A stretch of 64,000 nucleotides of DNA from Alicyclobacillus fructus (GCF_017329605.1 NZ_JAFMTY010000020.1:1-64000); one strand, 5' to 3'. Shown: positions 1 through 9,354, numbered from the stretch's first letter. Program-made: numbers and translations. The notes: generated by a model from the letters alone, not told the origin.

Positions 1-94
1 AACACCCGTACCCATCCCGAACACGGACGTGAAGACCTCCAGCGCCGAGAATACTGGGAGGGAAGCCTCCTGGGAAGGTAGGTCGTTGCCAGGC
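1..94 (+). rRNA. rrf: 5S ribosomal RNA, 3' part
   Basis: The first 94 bases match the conserved 3' two thirds of bacterial 5S rRNA: the CCCATCCCGAACACGG loop, the CTCCAGCGCCGA helix, the TGGGAGGGAAGCCTCC helix and the GGTCGTTGCCAGGC 3' end. About 20-30 bases of the 5' end lie outside the window. It is therefore the last gene of an rRNA operon running rightward, followed at once by a factor-independent terminator. Confidence 0.93.
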
Positions 95-102
95 GAGAGA
101 AC

Positions 103-133
103 AAGGTCAGGCACCCATCTGCCTGGCCTTTTG
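103..133 (+). terminator. rRNA operon terminator
   Basis: An 11-bp stem (103-113 with 120-130, one G-T pair) closes a 6-base loop and runs into TTTT. It sits 9 bases after the 5S end, as expected for the terminator of the rRNA operon. Confidence 0.85.
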
Positions 134-203
134 TCGTATTTGCGGCCGTTCAGGCACACGTGTCGCTCCTCGCGCGTACGCTGTCGTCAAGGGGCGATCC
201 GGC

Positions 204-479
204 GTGCGTCCGCTGACACCTCTCCAGCAAAATACGCTCACCAACGACATCAACACCCGCGTGACACAGATCAACACCGCGGTGACGATGCTGAACACCG
301 CGCTCATGCTCGTGTCCATCGGGCTCTCTTGGTACGCCTTCCGAGTCGCCAAGAAATCGACCGGGACGTCGACAACCCCCTCGCGTCGGAGCAGGATCCC
401 GTCTCCGCAAGTGCGCCGCAATGGATCTCGCCCTCTGCGCGCACCCCGCCGACGGACCACACGTAAGCCCGCCAACTGA
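204..479 (+). CDS. small hypothetical membrane protein
   Basis: A 91-codon GTG-start frame with a plausible AAGGGG ribosome site about ten bases upstream. Residues 1-50 look protein-like: an Asn/Thr-rich amphipathic stretch, then a hydrophobic segment (TALMLVSIGLSWYAF) and KK, like small coiled-coil/TM proteins. The second half is Arg/Pro-rich and looks like random translation of GC-rich DNA, so a frameshift or a shorter true gene is possible. No family was recognised. Confidence 0.35.
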   Translation: MRPLTPLQQNTLTNDINTRVTQINTAVTMLNTALMLVSIGLSWYAFRVAKKSTGTSTTPSRRSRIPSPQVRRNGSRPLRAPRRRTTRKPAN

Positions 480-711
480 GCGGTTTTCGCAGAACGGCAA
501 CGGCTGGCGACGGGGACAGGTCGGTCCTGCGCCGCGTCCCGTTCTGTCGACGAATCACGTTCGTCGAGCCCCCCACTGCCCACCAACCCGCTCGCAGCTG
601 CTCTCGCCATCCAGTGCACCCAGTCGGCCAATTTGTTTCCAAATCTCAGGTATATCCTTCCTTTCTCTTGCTCGCATAAGCCCCCATCCCCCACTCCTCT
701 GAAGCGAAGTA

Positions 712-771
712 CCCAAAGGGGGCGAGCAGATCTGCAGGCCGAAGGCCGAAGCCCTGCTCGCCCCCTTTGGG
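712..771. repeat. REP-like palindrome with 18-bp perfect arms
   Basis: Arms at 712-729 and 754-771 are perfect 18-bp inverted repeats. They enclose a 24-base loop (730-753) holding the core ATCTGCAGGCCGAAGGCC. The same core recurs four times at 6739-7150, so it is a dispersed element. The 398 bp between 480 and 877 hold nothing else recognised apart from a ribosome site (ACGAGGAG) just before menC. Confidence 0.75.
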
Positions 772-877
772 ACGAAGCCCCTTTTGGTACGAAGCCCCTT
801 GCAACTCTGCCTCCGTTGCGATATACCTCTGAAATGACTCGGGATGGTTCCCGCCACTCCATACGAGGAGTTTCCGT

Positions 878-2011
878 ATGATCCAGACCTGTGTTCTGCA
901 CCGCGTGTCACTCCCGCTCAAACTGCCCATGCATACCGCGCACGGCCACGTCCGGGAGAAACAAGCCATTCTTGTTCAACTCATCGACGCCGACGGCATC
1001 GAGGGCTGGGCGGAGTGTGTGGCGCTGGCGGAACCCACATACACCGAAGAATGCACAGACACCGCGTGGGTCGTTCTCACTCGTCACCTCATTCCCCGCT
1101 TCGCCCGCTGGCTGCGCCAGGCGCCTCAGCCGATTCATCCTAGCCGGGCGGGCGAGGCGTTTGACGACGTGCGCGGTCATCTCATGAGCCGCGCTGCCGT
1201 CGAGATGGCGGTCTGGGATTGGTATGCCGCGAGAACGGGACAACCTCTGGTGGACCTGCTCGGCGGCGGGCGGGATCGCGTTGAGGTAGGCGCCACGCTC
1301 GGCATGTCCGATTCGCTGGATCTGCTCGCTGAGGCCGCAGATGCGATGGTCGAACAAGGCTTCCGCAGGGTGAAGCTGAAGATTGCCCCAGGGCGCGATC
1401 ACGCCCCCATCCAGGCGATCCGCACGCGCCATCCCCACCTGGCGATGGCGGCGGACGCAAACGGGAGCTATCGTCCTGAAGATCTCCGGGGCCTTCGGGA
1501 ACTCGACGGCTACAACCTGCAGTTCATCGAGCAGCCGCTTCCTGAAGACGATTGGTTCGATCTCGCCGAGCTGCAAGCAGACCTGCAAACGCCCATTTGC
1601 CTAGACGAAAGCATCCGATCGGAACGAGAGCTTCGACTCGCGGCGCGCTTGGGTGCGGCTCGCGTCCTGAACGTCAAACCAGGGCGCTTGGGCGGTTTCG
1701 GTCCCGTCCTGCGCGCGCTTCGAGCCGCGGAGCAAGCGGGTATGGCGGCTTGGGTCGGGGGCATGTACGAAACCGGGATTGGGAGAGTGCACGGCTTGAT
1801 CACGGCCGCCTTGCCGCAGATGCGGTATGCGACCGATCTCGGCCCGAGCCATCGGTACTTTGAACAAGACCTTCTGAAGGAGCCGATTGGATTCGCGGAG
1901 CCGGGGATGATCGAGGTGCCTCGGTGCGCCGGTTTGGCGGAGCGGGTCGATCGCGCCGCCGTGCACCGCTTCACCACGGCCACCTGGAGGGCCGATTTGA
2001 CGAGCTTCTGA
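878..2011 (+). CDS. menC: o-succinylbenzoate synthase / N-acylamino acid racemase (enolase superfamily)
   Basis: Enolase-superfamily protein of 377 aa, the usual length for the OSBS/NSAR family. Known family role: dehydration of SHCHC to o-succinylbenzoate in menaquinone synthesis, often with promiscuous N-acylamino acid racemase activity. Visible landmarks are the catalytic lysine motif VKLKIAPG (about residue 167), metal ligands in MAADANGSY, FIEQPLPEDDW and ICLDESI, the second lysine in NVKPGRLGG, and the WVGGMYETGIGR loop. The ATG at 878 follows ACGAGGAG at good spacing. No other men genes are adjacent, so racemase activity cannot be excluded. Confidence 0.88.
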   Translation: MIQTCVLHRVSLPLKLPMHTAHGHVREKQAILVQLIDADGIEGWAECVALAEPTYTEECTDTAWVVLTRHLIPRFARWLRQAPQPIHPSRAGEAFDDVRGHLMSRAAVEMAVWDWYAARTGQPLVDLLGGGRDRVEVGATLGMSDSLDLLAEAADAMVEQGFRRVKLKIAPGRDHAPIQAIRTRHPHLAMAADANGSYRPEDLRGLRELDGYNLQFIEQPLPEDDWFDLAELQADLQTPICLDESIRSERELRLAARLGAARVLNVKPGRLGGFGPVLRALRAAEQAGMAAWVGGMYETGIGRVHGLITAALPQMRYATDLGPSHRYFEQDLLKEPIGFAEPGMIEVPRCAGLAERVDRAAVHRFTTATWRADLTSF

Positions 2012-2051
2012 ATCAAGTTCGCATCTTGGACACCATTTGCCAACAGGATTT

Positions 2052-2081
2052 TTGACGTGCCTTGTCGAAGTGGGTCACTAT
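2052..2081 (+). promoter_or_regulatory. candidate promoter of ftsEX
   Basis: TTGACG (2052-2057) with a weak -10 (CACTAT, 2076-2081) at 18 bp spacing lies in the 174-bp gap between menC and ftsE. This is a modest match. No terminator is obvious after menC. Confidence 0.35.
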
Positions 2082-2185
2082 GTGTCATGGGGGTCGAATG
2101 CGCTTCGGGGCGTTGGTCGAATGCAGAGAGACGAGAGAGACGAACGACGGTCACTACATCATGGGATAAGGGGTAGATCCGTACA

Positions 2186-2872
2186 GTGATTGAAATGCAG
2201 GACGTCTGGAAGGAGTATCCCAACGGGACCCAGGCCCTGAATGGCATTTCGGTTCGCATTCAGAAGGGCGAGTTTGTGTACATCGTCGGACCGAGTGGAG
2301 CCGGAAAGTCGACCTTCATCAAGCTGATGTACCGCGAGGAGCGACCCACGCGCGGTCACATCTTCATCAACGGATTTAACATCGAGAAATTGAAGGATCG
2401 CAAAATCCCCCTGTTGCGCCGGACCATCGGGGTGGTCTTTCAAGATTTCAAACTGCTTCCGAAGCTGACGGCGGCGGAGAACGTCGCGTTTGCGCTGGAG
2501 GTGATCGGCGCACCGCCCAAGTACATTCGCAAGCGGGTGCGGGAAGTCCTCGAACAGGTGGGGCTGGAAGACAAGATGAACATGTATCCGCATCAGCTGT
2601 CGGGCGGCGAGCAGCAGCGCGTGGCTGTGGCGAGATCGCTCGCCAACAATCCGTCGGTTCTCATCGCGGACGAGCCCACAGGCAACCTGGATCCGGACAC
2701 GTCGTGGGACGTGATGCGCCTTTTTCAGCGGATCAACGATCTCGGCACGACCATCGTGATGGCGACGCACAACCGCGAGATTGTGAACACCATGCGCAAG
2801 CGCGTCATTGCGATTGAGAACGGCGTGATCGTGCGAGACGAGGAGAAAGGGTATTACGGCTATGATGACTAG
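2186..2872 (+). CDS. ftsE: cell division ATP-binding protein FtsE
   Basis: ABC ATPase of 228 aa, partner of FtsX. In Bacilli FtsEX transmits a signal across the membrane to activate the peptidoglycan hydrolase CwlO. Walker A GPSGAGKST is at about residues 35-43, the LSGGEQQRVAVA signature near 138, and Walker B IADEPTGNLD near 160 with the switch His in ATHNRE. The GTG start follows AAGGGGTAG. The last codons overlap the ftsX start, so the two are translationally coupled. Confidence 0.95.
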   Translation: MIEMQDVWKEYPNGTQALNGISVRIQKGEFVYIVGPSGAGKSTFIKLMYREERPTRGHIFINGFNIEKLKDRKIPLLRRTIGVVFQDFKLLPKLTAAENVAFALEVIGAPPKYIRKRVREVLEQVGLEDKMNMYPHQLSGGEQQRVAVARSLANNPSVLIADEPTGNLDPDTSWDVMRLFQRINDLGTTIVMATHNREIVNTMRKRVIAIENGVIVRDEEKGYYGYDD

Positions 2873-3752
2873 GTGGTTGCGGCACGTGCGCGAGGGATTC
2901 AAAAACGTCATTCGCAACGGTTGGATGTCATTTGCGGCGTTGAGCGCCGTGATCGTGACGTTGGCGGTGCTGGGCTTTTCGCTCATCCTCACCTTCAACG
3001 TGGCCCAGATGTCGAACAGCGTGACGGGACAGCTCGAGTTCAGCGCCTTTTTGAACGTGAACGCGTCGGAAAAGCAGGGTCAGCAGGTGGCGCAAGAGAT
3101 TCGCGCCCTTCCGGGCGTCGCGTCGGTTCAGGTGATCTCCAAAAACGAAGGGCTTCAGCAGATGAAGCAAGAGCTGGGTCAAGAACTGAGCGACGTGCTG
3201 AACGCCTTCAAGGAAAATCCGCTTCCAATCCAAATCGTGGTGAAACCGCAGGATCCGCATCAGATCGACCGATTGGCCAAAGAGGTGAGCGAGATCCCAG
3301 GCGTCGCGGCCGTGCGCGATCCGCACAAGCTCGCGGCGGCCATCTTCCGCACCTTGGCCGTCGTGAGAGACGTCGGGATCGTGTTCGTGGTGGGGCTTGT
3401 GGTCACGTCCATGTTCCTCATCTCGAACACCATTCGCATGACCATCTTTCACCGCCGAAGAGAGATCGAGATCATGAAGCTGGTCGGCGCGACCAACTGG
3501 TTCATCCGCTGGCCGTTCATCATTGAGGGCATGATCATCGGTCTGGTCGGCAGCGTGATCCCTGTGGTGCTGTTGGTGTACGGGTATCGCTCGCTGTATG
3601 TCAAGGCGAAGGGCGTGTTCAGCGGGCTGGCGTTTCCGCTCGTTCAGGCGGGTCAGATCGAGGTCAAGCTTGCGGTGATTCTCATCGCCACGGGGCTTTT
3701 GATCGGCATGTGGGGAGGCGTCATCACCGTTCGGCGCTTCCTGCGCGTGTAG
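2862..3752 (+). CDS. ftsX: cell division protein FtsX
   Basis: 296-aa permease-like protein with the FtsX layout: an N-terminal cytoplasmic stretch and TM1 (about residues 20-45), an extracellular domain to about residue 165, then three TM helices. The conserved RREIEIMKLVGATNWFIRWPF motif (shown here in part: EIEIMKLVGATN) lies after TM2. It forms the membrane half of the FtsEX complex and overlaps ftsE by 11 bp. Confidence 0.95.
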   Translation: MMTRWLRHVREGFKNVIRNGWMSFAALSAVIVTLAVLGFSLILTFNVAQMSNSVTGQLEFSAFLNVNASEKQGQQVAQEIRALPGVASVQVISKNEGLQQMKQELGQELSDVLNAFKENPLPIQIVVKPQDPHQIDRLAKEVSEIPGVAAVRDPHKLAAAIFRTLAVVRDVGIVFVVGLVVTSMFLISNTIRMTIFHRRREIEIMKLVGATNWFIRWPFIIEGMIIGLVGSVIPVVLLVYGYRSLYVKAKGVFSGLAFPLVQAGQIEVKLAVILIATGLLIGMWGGVITVRRFLRV

Positions 3753-3792
3753 CATGGCCTGTACCGCAGGCTGGAGAAAGGGATACGCTTCC

Positions 3793-5067
3793 ATGCATGT
3801 GACGGCGAATGGCTGGTGGGCGCTCGTTGGCCTGCTCCTCCTCACCTTCATCCTGAATCCCTATCACTACTTGGCGACAGGTTTCGTCATTTGGGACCTG
3901 GTGAGAAACGTGCGTCGCGAGCGCGCGTGGTTCGGCGTTCGCGTCACGCGGATCGGCAAGACGCTCGTCCTGAGGTACGCGAGAGCTATCGCCGTGGGCT
4001 TTGGCGCAAGTCTCGCGTTGCTCGCGGCAGGCGCGACCGTGACGTTTTCGTCCGCGCTGTATGTGTTTGCCGTGTCGATTGTGCTCGGCGTGATCCGATC
4101 ACGGCTGGCCGCGGCGCCCATGGCCATCTCGGTGTCCGTGATTGTGTCCTGGTTGGCGCGAGCGTACCACGGAGCCGTGCCCGCAAGCCTCCTGCCGGCC
4201 TGGCGGGCCGTCGCAGGTATGCCCGAGGCGAATTGGCTTGCCATTGCCGCCGCTGCGGCACTGGCTGAGGCGGTGCTCGGGTTCTGGGGGACGCGGGACG
4301 CCGTGTTGCCCGCCCTCGTCACATCGCGGCGCGGCCGCCGGATGGGCGCAATGAAGCTTCAGTTTGGCTATGTGGTTCCCGTGGCCGTTTGGATCACGCC
4401 ATTGGCCCGGCCGGAGGTTGCGTTTTCCTCGGGCTGGCACCCCTGGCACGTCGCTTTCGGCCAGTCCCTCGAATGCTTCGCCGTGCCGCTGGCGCTCGGC
4501 TGGCATGCGCTCTTGACCTCGATGAACGTGGAACGGGCGTTGTCGTACCTGCGCTGGTTCGATCTGCTCCGAGCCGTGATCCTGGCCGCAGGCTTCGCGG
4601 GGGCGTATGTCTGGCGCCCGCAGGCCGCGCTCTATGCCGCCGCGGCCGTGATCGTCGCAACCGAGCTTTTTCGCTCCGCTGCGCGCCGAGCGGACAAGAG
4701 TTTGGAGCCGCGCTTTGCCCCGGATACGCGCGGGCTTCGCGTCTTATACGTGATCCGCGGTTCGCTCGCCGAGCGGCTCGGCATTCGGCCGGGCGAGCTC
4801 ATCACGCATGTCAACCAGGCGCCTGTGCACACGGAGTACGACTTTCACTTCGCGCTCGAACAAAACCCGGCGTATGCGCGCTTTCAGATCACGGACGATC
4901 ACGGCGAACCTCGCCTGGTGTCGAGCCCCGTGTTCGAAGGAGAGCGCCACAATCTTGGGCTTATCTTCGTCCTGCCAGGAGAAGAGCCGGCGCTTCGCCT
5001 GAAACGCCCCTTCGGCTTTCTTGAGACGCTGTATCTGCGGGTCTTGGGCGGCCGTGAGGCGCAGTGA
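3793..5067 (+). CDS. minJ: MinJ-like multi-pass membrane protein with C-terminal PDZ domain
   Basis: About 424 aa with several hydrophobic segments over residues 1-290, then a PDZ-like domain (GLRVLYVIRGSLAERLGIRPGEL, shown in part: SLAERLGIRPGELI). In Bacillus a protein of this architecture, MinJ, lies downstream of ftsEX and bridges DivIVA to MinD. Architecture and position support that role here; sequence identity cannot be judged. An upstream ATG at 3754 has no ribosome site, whereas the ATG at 3793 follows GGAGAAAGGG, so the later start is chosen. Confidence 0.7.
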   Translation: MHVTANGWWALVGLLLLTFILNPYHYLATGFVIWDLVRNVRRERAWFGVRVTRIGKTLVLRYARAIAVGFGASLALLAAGATVTFSSALYVFAVSIVLGVIRSRLAAAPMAISVSVIVSWLARAYHGAVPASLLPAWRAVAGMPEANWLAIAAAAALAEAVLGFWGTRDAVLPALVTSRRGRRMGAMKLQFGYVVPVAVWITPLARPEVAFSSGWHPWHVAFGQSLECFAVPLALGWHALLTSMNVERALSYLRWFDLLRAVILAAGFAGAYVWRPQAALYAAAAVIVATELFRSAARRADKSLEPRFAPDTRGLRVLYVIRGSLAERLGIRPGELITHVNQAPVHTEYDFHFALEQNPAYARFQITDDHGEPRLVSSPVFEGERHNLGLIFVLPGEEPALRLKRPFGFLETLYLRVLGGREAQ

Positions 5068-5098
5068 TCCATTTCGATTGTAGAGGGAGGCATTTCGC

Positions 5099-5896
5099 AT
5101 GGATCTCGCAACGGTACTCGGATTGCTCCTTGGCATCGCGGGACTCCTAGGAGGGTACATCCTCGACAAGGGCAACATCGCTGCCCTCATTCAGCCGTCC
5201 GCCATGATGATTGTCTTCGGCGGCACGTTGGGCGCGACGATGCTCTCGAGCCCCCTCAAAGCGTTCCTGGCCCTGCCGAAGTACCTGCGGATCGCCTTCT
5301 TCGCGCCTAAGCGCGACCCGCGCGCCCAGATCGACCAATTGGTCGATCTCGCCGTCATGGCCCGCCGCGAAGGCATTCTCGCGCTGGAGGACCACGTCAA
5401 TTCGTTCGACGACGCATTCATGCGCAACGGCGTTCGGCTCATCGTGGATGGGATTGATCCGGAGCTCGTCAAAGACATGCTGCAGACGGAGCTGGCGCAT
5501 ATCGAGGAACGGCACGAGGTCGGCATCAACATGTTCGAGGCGGCTGGCGGCTTCGCGCCGACCATGGGCATCATCGGCACCGTCATGGGCTTGGTGCACG
5601 TGCTCGGCAGCCTCAGCGACGTGAGCACGCTCGGGCCCGAGATTGCGACGGCGTTCATCGCGACCCTGTATGGTGTCGCGAGCGCAAACATCTTCTGGCT
5701 GCCCGTCGCCAACAAGCTGCGGGCGCGATCGCAGGAGGAGATGCTCGAGCGCGAGATGACGCTGGAGGGGATTCTCTCCATCCAGGCCGGCGAGAATCCA
5801 AACGTGCTGCGGCAAAAGCTTTTGTCGTTCCTCGCGGCGTCCGACCGCGAGGAAAAGAAGGCGGGGGTTCAGAGTGGAGCGGCCCAAGAAGCCTAA
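5099..5896 (+). CDS. motA: flagellar motor stator protein MotA/MotP
   Basis: 265-aa stator subunit with four TM segments (about residues 1-20, 30-50, 150-170 and 185-205) and a large cytoplasmic loop. The loop carries the LEDHVNSFDDAFMRNGVRLIVDG-type signature (partly: FMRNGVRLIVDGID). Conserved features PTMGIIGTVMGLVHVL and the proline before the last TM are present. It starts after GAGGGAGG and overlaps motB by 23 bp. It forms the MotA5B2 channel with the next gene; the ion cannot be fixed from MotA alone. Confidence 0.88.
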   Translation: MDLATVLGLLLGIAGLLGGYILDKGNIAALIQPSAMMIVFGGTLGATMLSSPLKAFLALPKYLRIAFFAPKRDPRAQIDQLVDLAVMARREGILALEDHVNSFDDAFMRNGVRLIVDGIDPELVKDMLQTELAHIEERHEVGINMFEAAGGFAPTMGIIGTVMGLVHVLGSLSDVSTLGPEIATAFIATLYGVASANIFWLPVANKLRARSQEEMLEREMTLEGILSIQAGENPNVLRQKLLSFLAASDREEKKAGVQSGAAQEA

Positions 5897-6689
5897 GAGG
5901 AAACAGAACCACGAGCGCTGGCTGGTCACGTATTCCGATCTCATCACGCTGCTCCTCGTGTTTTTTGTGGTCATGTTCGCGATGTCGACGATCGACAAGA
6001 CGCGTTTCGCCACGCTGGCGGAGTCGCTCTATCAAGCGCTCCATCCCGGCCAGCAGATCCCGCTCAACATGGGGACCACGGCGCTTTTGGAAAGCGGAGA
6101 TCAGAACAACGGTCAGCAGTTTCCCGACAACCTTCAGAATCCGAACAACCCTGCCAACAGTACGAAGCAAAATCAGCAGTCCAGCGAGGACTTGAACGAC
6201 GCCAAGCAGCTCGATCTGCTGTATCGAGAGATTCAGCAGTATATCGCCAACCACCACCTGTCGGGCGAAGTCCAGGTCGTCGACGAGGCGCGCGGCGTAC
6301 AGATCACGATGCGCGACGTGGCGCTCTTCAACACGGGGCAGGCCGTGTTGCTGCCAAAGGCCCGGGCCATTATCGAAGGGTTGGTGCCCTTCTTCAAGCA
6401 GATTTCGAACGACGTTGTCGTCGAGGGCTACACGGACACGCAGCCCATCAGCACGCCTGTCTACCCATCGAACTGGGAATTGTCCGCCGCACGCGCCATG
6501 AGCGTGGTGCGTTTTTTGGCCGATCACGGCATCAATCCAACTCGCCTGGCGGGCATGGGCTACGGCCAGTACCATCCCGTCGCGTCCAACGCAACGCCGG
6601 CAGGGCGTCAGGCGAACCGCCGGGTGAACATCGTCATTCTTCGCAAGATGTACGCCCCTGGCACCGCACCCGCTCTACCCACGAACTAA
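5874..6689 (+). CDS. motB: flagellar motor stator protein MotB/MotS
   Basis: 271 aa: a short basic N-terminus, one TM with the ion-binding Asp in YSDLITLLLVFFVVMF, a Gln/Asn-rich linker (about residues 70-120), and an OmpA-like peptidoglycan-binding domain (VEGYTDTQPIST, NWELSAARAMSV, ANRRVNIVIL). The TM sequence DLITLLLVFF resembles sodium-type MotS more than proton MotB, so a MotPS pair is possible. This is inference from memory of the families. A 10-bp hairpin follows the stop. Confidence 0.88.
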   Translation: MERPKKPKRKQNHERWLVTYSDLITLLLVFFVVMFAMSTIDKTRFATLAESLYQALHPGQQIPLNMGTTALLESGDQNNGQQFPDNLQNPNNPANSTKQNQQSSEDLNDAKQLDLLYREIQQYIANHHLSGEVQVVDEARGVQITMRDVALFNTGQAVLLPKARAIIEGLVPFFKQISNDVVVEGYTDTQPISTPVYPSNWELSAARAMSVVRFLADHGINPTRLAGMGYGQYHPVASNATPAGRQANRRVNIVILRKMYAPGTAPALPTN

Positions 6690-6717
6690 CCCGGTCCCAC
6701 CCCGCGTTGGGACCGGG
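6690..6717 (+). terminator. hairpin after motB
   Basis: A perfect 10-bp stem (6690-6699 / 6708-6717) with an 8-base loop starts on the last base of the stop codon. No T-run follows, so it may be a weak terminator or mRNA-end stabiliser. Confidence 0.5.
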
Positions 6718-6720
6718 CGA

Positions 6721-7170
6721 GCTTCTCGCGAGCGAGCGCATCTGCAGGCCGAAGGCCGAAGCTGCGTGAGGGAGAGGAGTGAGGCTCACCGTTCCAACGC
6801 GAGAACCCGCCCCATTCCGCCGAGTCCCCGGCTCTAATGTCACAGTGGCGAAGCTTCACTCGAGCGAGCGCATCTGCAGGCCGAGCGCCGTGCGAGCGAG
6901 AGGAGTGAGGCTCACCGTTCCGACACGAGAACCCGCATTATTCCGGCGAGCCCCCGGCTCTAATGTCACAGTGGCGAAGCTTCACTCGAGCGAGCGCATC
7001 TGCAGGCCGACCGCCGTGCGAGCGAGAGAAGTGAGGCTCACCGTTCCCACACGCGAACTTGCCACGTTCCGCCGAGTCCCCGGCTCTAATGTCACAGTGG
7101 CGAAGCTTCTCGCGAGCGAGCGCATCTGCAGGCCGAAGGCCGAAGCCGCGCGAGCGAGAGAGAAGCGAAG
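6721..7170. repeat. tandem ~126-bp repeats carrying the CTGCAGGCC core
   Basis: Four copies of GCGAGCGCATCTGCAGGCC are anchored at 6739, 6871, 6997 and 7123, giving periods of 132, 126 and 126 bp. Between anchors the units share GTGAGGCTCACCGTTC and GGCTCTAATGTCACAGTGGC blocks with scattered changes. The first and last copies also contain the GGCC-GAA-GGCC mini-hairpin seen in the palindrome at 712-771. The 126-bp period keeps a reading frame open (6779-7204), but composition argues against a gene. The array fills the motB-uvrB gap up to the uvrB promoter. Confidence 0.85.
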
Positions 7171-7175
7171 CCTTT

Positions 7176-7205
7176 TTGCACCCCTCCCAGCCGATTTCTT
7201 ATAAT
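7176..7205 (+). promoter_or_regulatory. sigma-A-type promoter of uvrBA
   Basis: TTGCAC (7176-7181), an 18-bp spacer and a perfect TATAAT (7200-7205), about 42 bp upstream of a LexA box. A second weaker -10 (TACAGT, 7281-7286) lies beyond the box. Confidence 0.6.
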
Positions 7206-7245
7206 GAACACGGATCACATGATACTGACGGATGGTCAACTTCGA

Positions 7246-7261
7246 GGGAACGTGTGTTCCC
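7246..7261. promoter_or_regulatory. SOS (LexA) box of uvrBA
   Basis: GGGAACGTGTGTTCCC contains GAAC-GTGT-GTTC, a perfect match to the Gram-positive LexA consensus GAAC-RNRY-GTTC. It lies 77 bp before the uvrB start codon. This predicts DNA-damage induction of uvrB and uvrA. Confidence 0.85.
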
Positions 7262-7337
7262 TTTTTCTTGTTTGATGTGGTACAGTGAAAGTGTGCATTC
7301 CCGTCCACGGGTGAGCTGTGAGCAAGGAGGGCGAACC

Positions 7338-9329
7338 GTGTCCCAGTTACCCGGTAAATTTGAGCTCGTCACGGACATGAAACCCCAGGGCGATCAGCCT
7401 CAGGCCATTGAGGCGCTCGTCGATGGGGTGTACAGCGGCCTCCGCCACCAGACGCTGCTCGGCGTGACGGGATCGGGCAAGACGTTTACCATGGCCAACA
7501 TCATCGCGGAGGTCAACCGTCCGACGCTGGTCATCGCGCACAACAAGACGCTTGCAGCGCAGTTGGCGGCGGAGTTCCGCGCGTTCTTTCCAAACAACGC
7601 AGTCGAGTATTTCGTGAGTTACTACGACTACTACCAGCCAGAGGCGTACATTCCGTCCACGGACACGTACATCGAAAAGGACGCAAAGATCAACGATGAA
7701 ATCGACAAGTTGCGCCATTCCGCCACGGCGGCCATCCTGGAGCGAAACGACGTCCTGGTGGTCGCAAGCGTTTCTGCCATCTACGGCCTCGGCAATCCTG
7801 AGGAGTACAGGCATCACGTGCTCTCCCTGCGCGTCGGGGCGGTGATGGATCGAAATCAGATGCTGCGCAAGTTGGTGGACATGCAATACACCCGCAACGA
7901 CATCAACTTCACGCGGGGCACGTTCAGAGTGCGCGGCGATGTCGTCGAGATCTTCCCCGCGTCGCGCGACGAAAACGCCATTCGCGTCGAGTTCTTCGGC
8001 GACGAGATCGACCGAATCTCCGAGATCAACGTGTTGACGGGCGAAGTGGTGGCTCGGAGATCGCACTTCAGCGTGTTTCCTGCGTCGCACTACGTCACGT
8101 CGCGCGAGCGGCTGGAGCGAGCCATCGAACGCATCCGCGCGGAGTTGGACGAGCGACTGGCGGAACTGCGCGCTCAGGGCAAGCTGTTGGAAGCGCAGCG
8201 GCTCGAGCAGCGCACCAACTACGACATCGAGATGATGCTCGAGATGGGGTTTTGCTCAGGGATCGAGAACTACTCGCGCCATCTCGAGGGGCGCGAGGCC
8301 GGCGAGCCCCCGTACACGCTTCTCGACTATTTTCCGCCCGGCTTCCTGACGTTCATCGACGAGTCGCACGTGACCATCCCGCAGTTGCGCGGAATGTACA
8401 ACGGCGATCGCAGCCGCAAGCTGACGCTGATCGAGCATGGCTTTCGTTTGCCGTCGGCGGCCGACAACCGTCCGCTGAAATTCGAAGAGTTTGAGCAGGC
8501 GGTCGGGCAGTGTATTTACGTGAGCGCGACGCCAGGGCCGTACGAGCAGCAGCACCAGCAGCGGATTGTCGAGCAGATCATCCGCCCGACCGGCCTGGTG
8601 GATCCCGAGATCCACGTCCGGCCGATCAAGGGGCAGATCGACGATCTCGTCGGCGAAATCCGCGAGCGCATTCGCCGCGACGAGCGCGTCCTCGTGACCA
8701 CGCTGACCAAAAAGATGGCGGAAGATCTCACCGATTATCTGAAAGAGCTCGGCATCAAGGTGCGCTACCTGCATTCCGACATCAAGACCATCGAACGGAT
8801 GGTCATTTTGCGGGACCTGCGGCGGGGCGTGTTTGACGTTCTCGTGGGGATCAACCTGTTGCGCGAGGGCTTGGACCTGCCCGAGGTCTCGCTCGTCGCC
8901 ATTTTGGACGCGGACAAGGAAGGGTTCCTGCGCTCGCACACTTCGCTCATTCAGACCATCGGACGGGCGGCGCGCAACGCGAACGGGACGGTCATCATGT
9001 ATGCCGACACCATCACGGAGTCGATGCGAATTGCCATTGAGGAGACCGAGCGCCGGCGCCAGAAACAAATCGCGTACAACCGCGAGCACGGGATCACGCC
9101 GCAGACGGTGCGCAAAGCGGTGCGAGACGTGATCGAGTCCACCAAAGTGGCGGAGTCCGAAGAGGACTACGTGGCCGTTGCGGAGCAGGCCCAAAAGTTG
9201 TCGGGCCGCGAGCGCAAGGAACTCATCGAGAAGCTGGAGCAGGAGATGAAGGAGGCCGCCAAGGCGTTGGAGTTTGAGCGGGCGGCCCAATTGCGCGACA
9301 TGATTATGGAACTCATGGACGCGTCGTGA
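7338..9329 (+). CDS. uvrB: excinuclease ABC subunit B
   Basis: 663 aa, the usual UvrB length. It is the damage-verifying helicase-like subunit of nucleotide excision repair: loaded by UvrA, it then recruits UvrC. Visible: Walker A GVTGSGKT (about residues 38-45), the beta-hairpin [12 protein letters not shown]2 motifs IDESH and QTIGRAAR, and the C-terminal UVR coiled-coil that contacts UvrC ([13 protein letters not shown]). The frame is open further upstream into the repeats, but the GTG at 7338 follows AAGGAGGG and gives the family N-terminus [14 protein letters not shown]. Confidence 0.97.
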   Translation: MSQLPGKFELVTDMKPQGDQPQAIEALVDGVYSGLRHQTLLGVTGSGKTFTMANIIAEVNRPTLVIAHNKTLAAQLAAEFRAFFPNNAVEYFVSYYDYYQPEAYIPSTDTYIEKDAKINDEIDKLRHSATAAILERNDVLVVASVSAIYGLGNPEEYRHHVLSLRVGAVMDRNQMLRKLVDMQYTRNDINFTRGTFRVRGDVVEIFPASRDENAIRVEFFGDEIDRISEINVLTGEVVARRSHFSVFPASHYVTSRERLERAIERIRAELDERLAELRAQGKLLEAQRLEQRTNYDIEMMLEMGFCSGIENYSRHLEGREAGEPPYTLLDYFPPGFLTFIDESHVTIPQLRGMYNGDRSRKLTLIEHGFRLPSAADNRPLKFEEFEQAVGQCIYVSATPGPYEQQHQQRIVEQIIRPTGLVDPEIHVRPIKGQIDDLVGEIRERIRRDERVLVTTLTKKMAEDLTDYLKELGIKVRYLHSDIKTIERMVILRDLRRGVFDVLVGINLLREGLDLPEVSLVAILDADKEGFLRSHTSLIQTIGRAARNANGTVIMYADTITESMRIAIEETERRRQKQIAYNREHGITPQTVRKAVRDVIESTKVAESEEDYVAVAEQAQKLSGRERKELIEKLEQEMKEAAKALEFERAAQLRDMIMELMDAS

Positions 9330-9354
9330 GGCGCGAAGGAAGAAGGAAGACGGC

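Noticed and set aside
107-901. 264-codon minus-strand frame after the 5S gene
   Set aside because: Arg-rich translation of GC-rich DNA, crosses the REP palindrome and the rRNA terminator, no family features.
6739-7150. CRISPR array
   Set aside because: Repeats are about 126 bp apart with related, not unique, sequence between anchors and no cas genes; this is a tandem repeat.
6779-7204. 141-codon frame through the 126-bp repeats
   Set aside because: Open only because the repeat length is a multiple of three; it runs into the uvrB promoter and has low-complexity composition.
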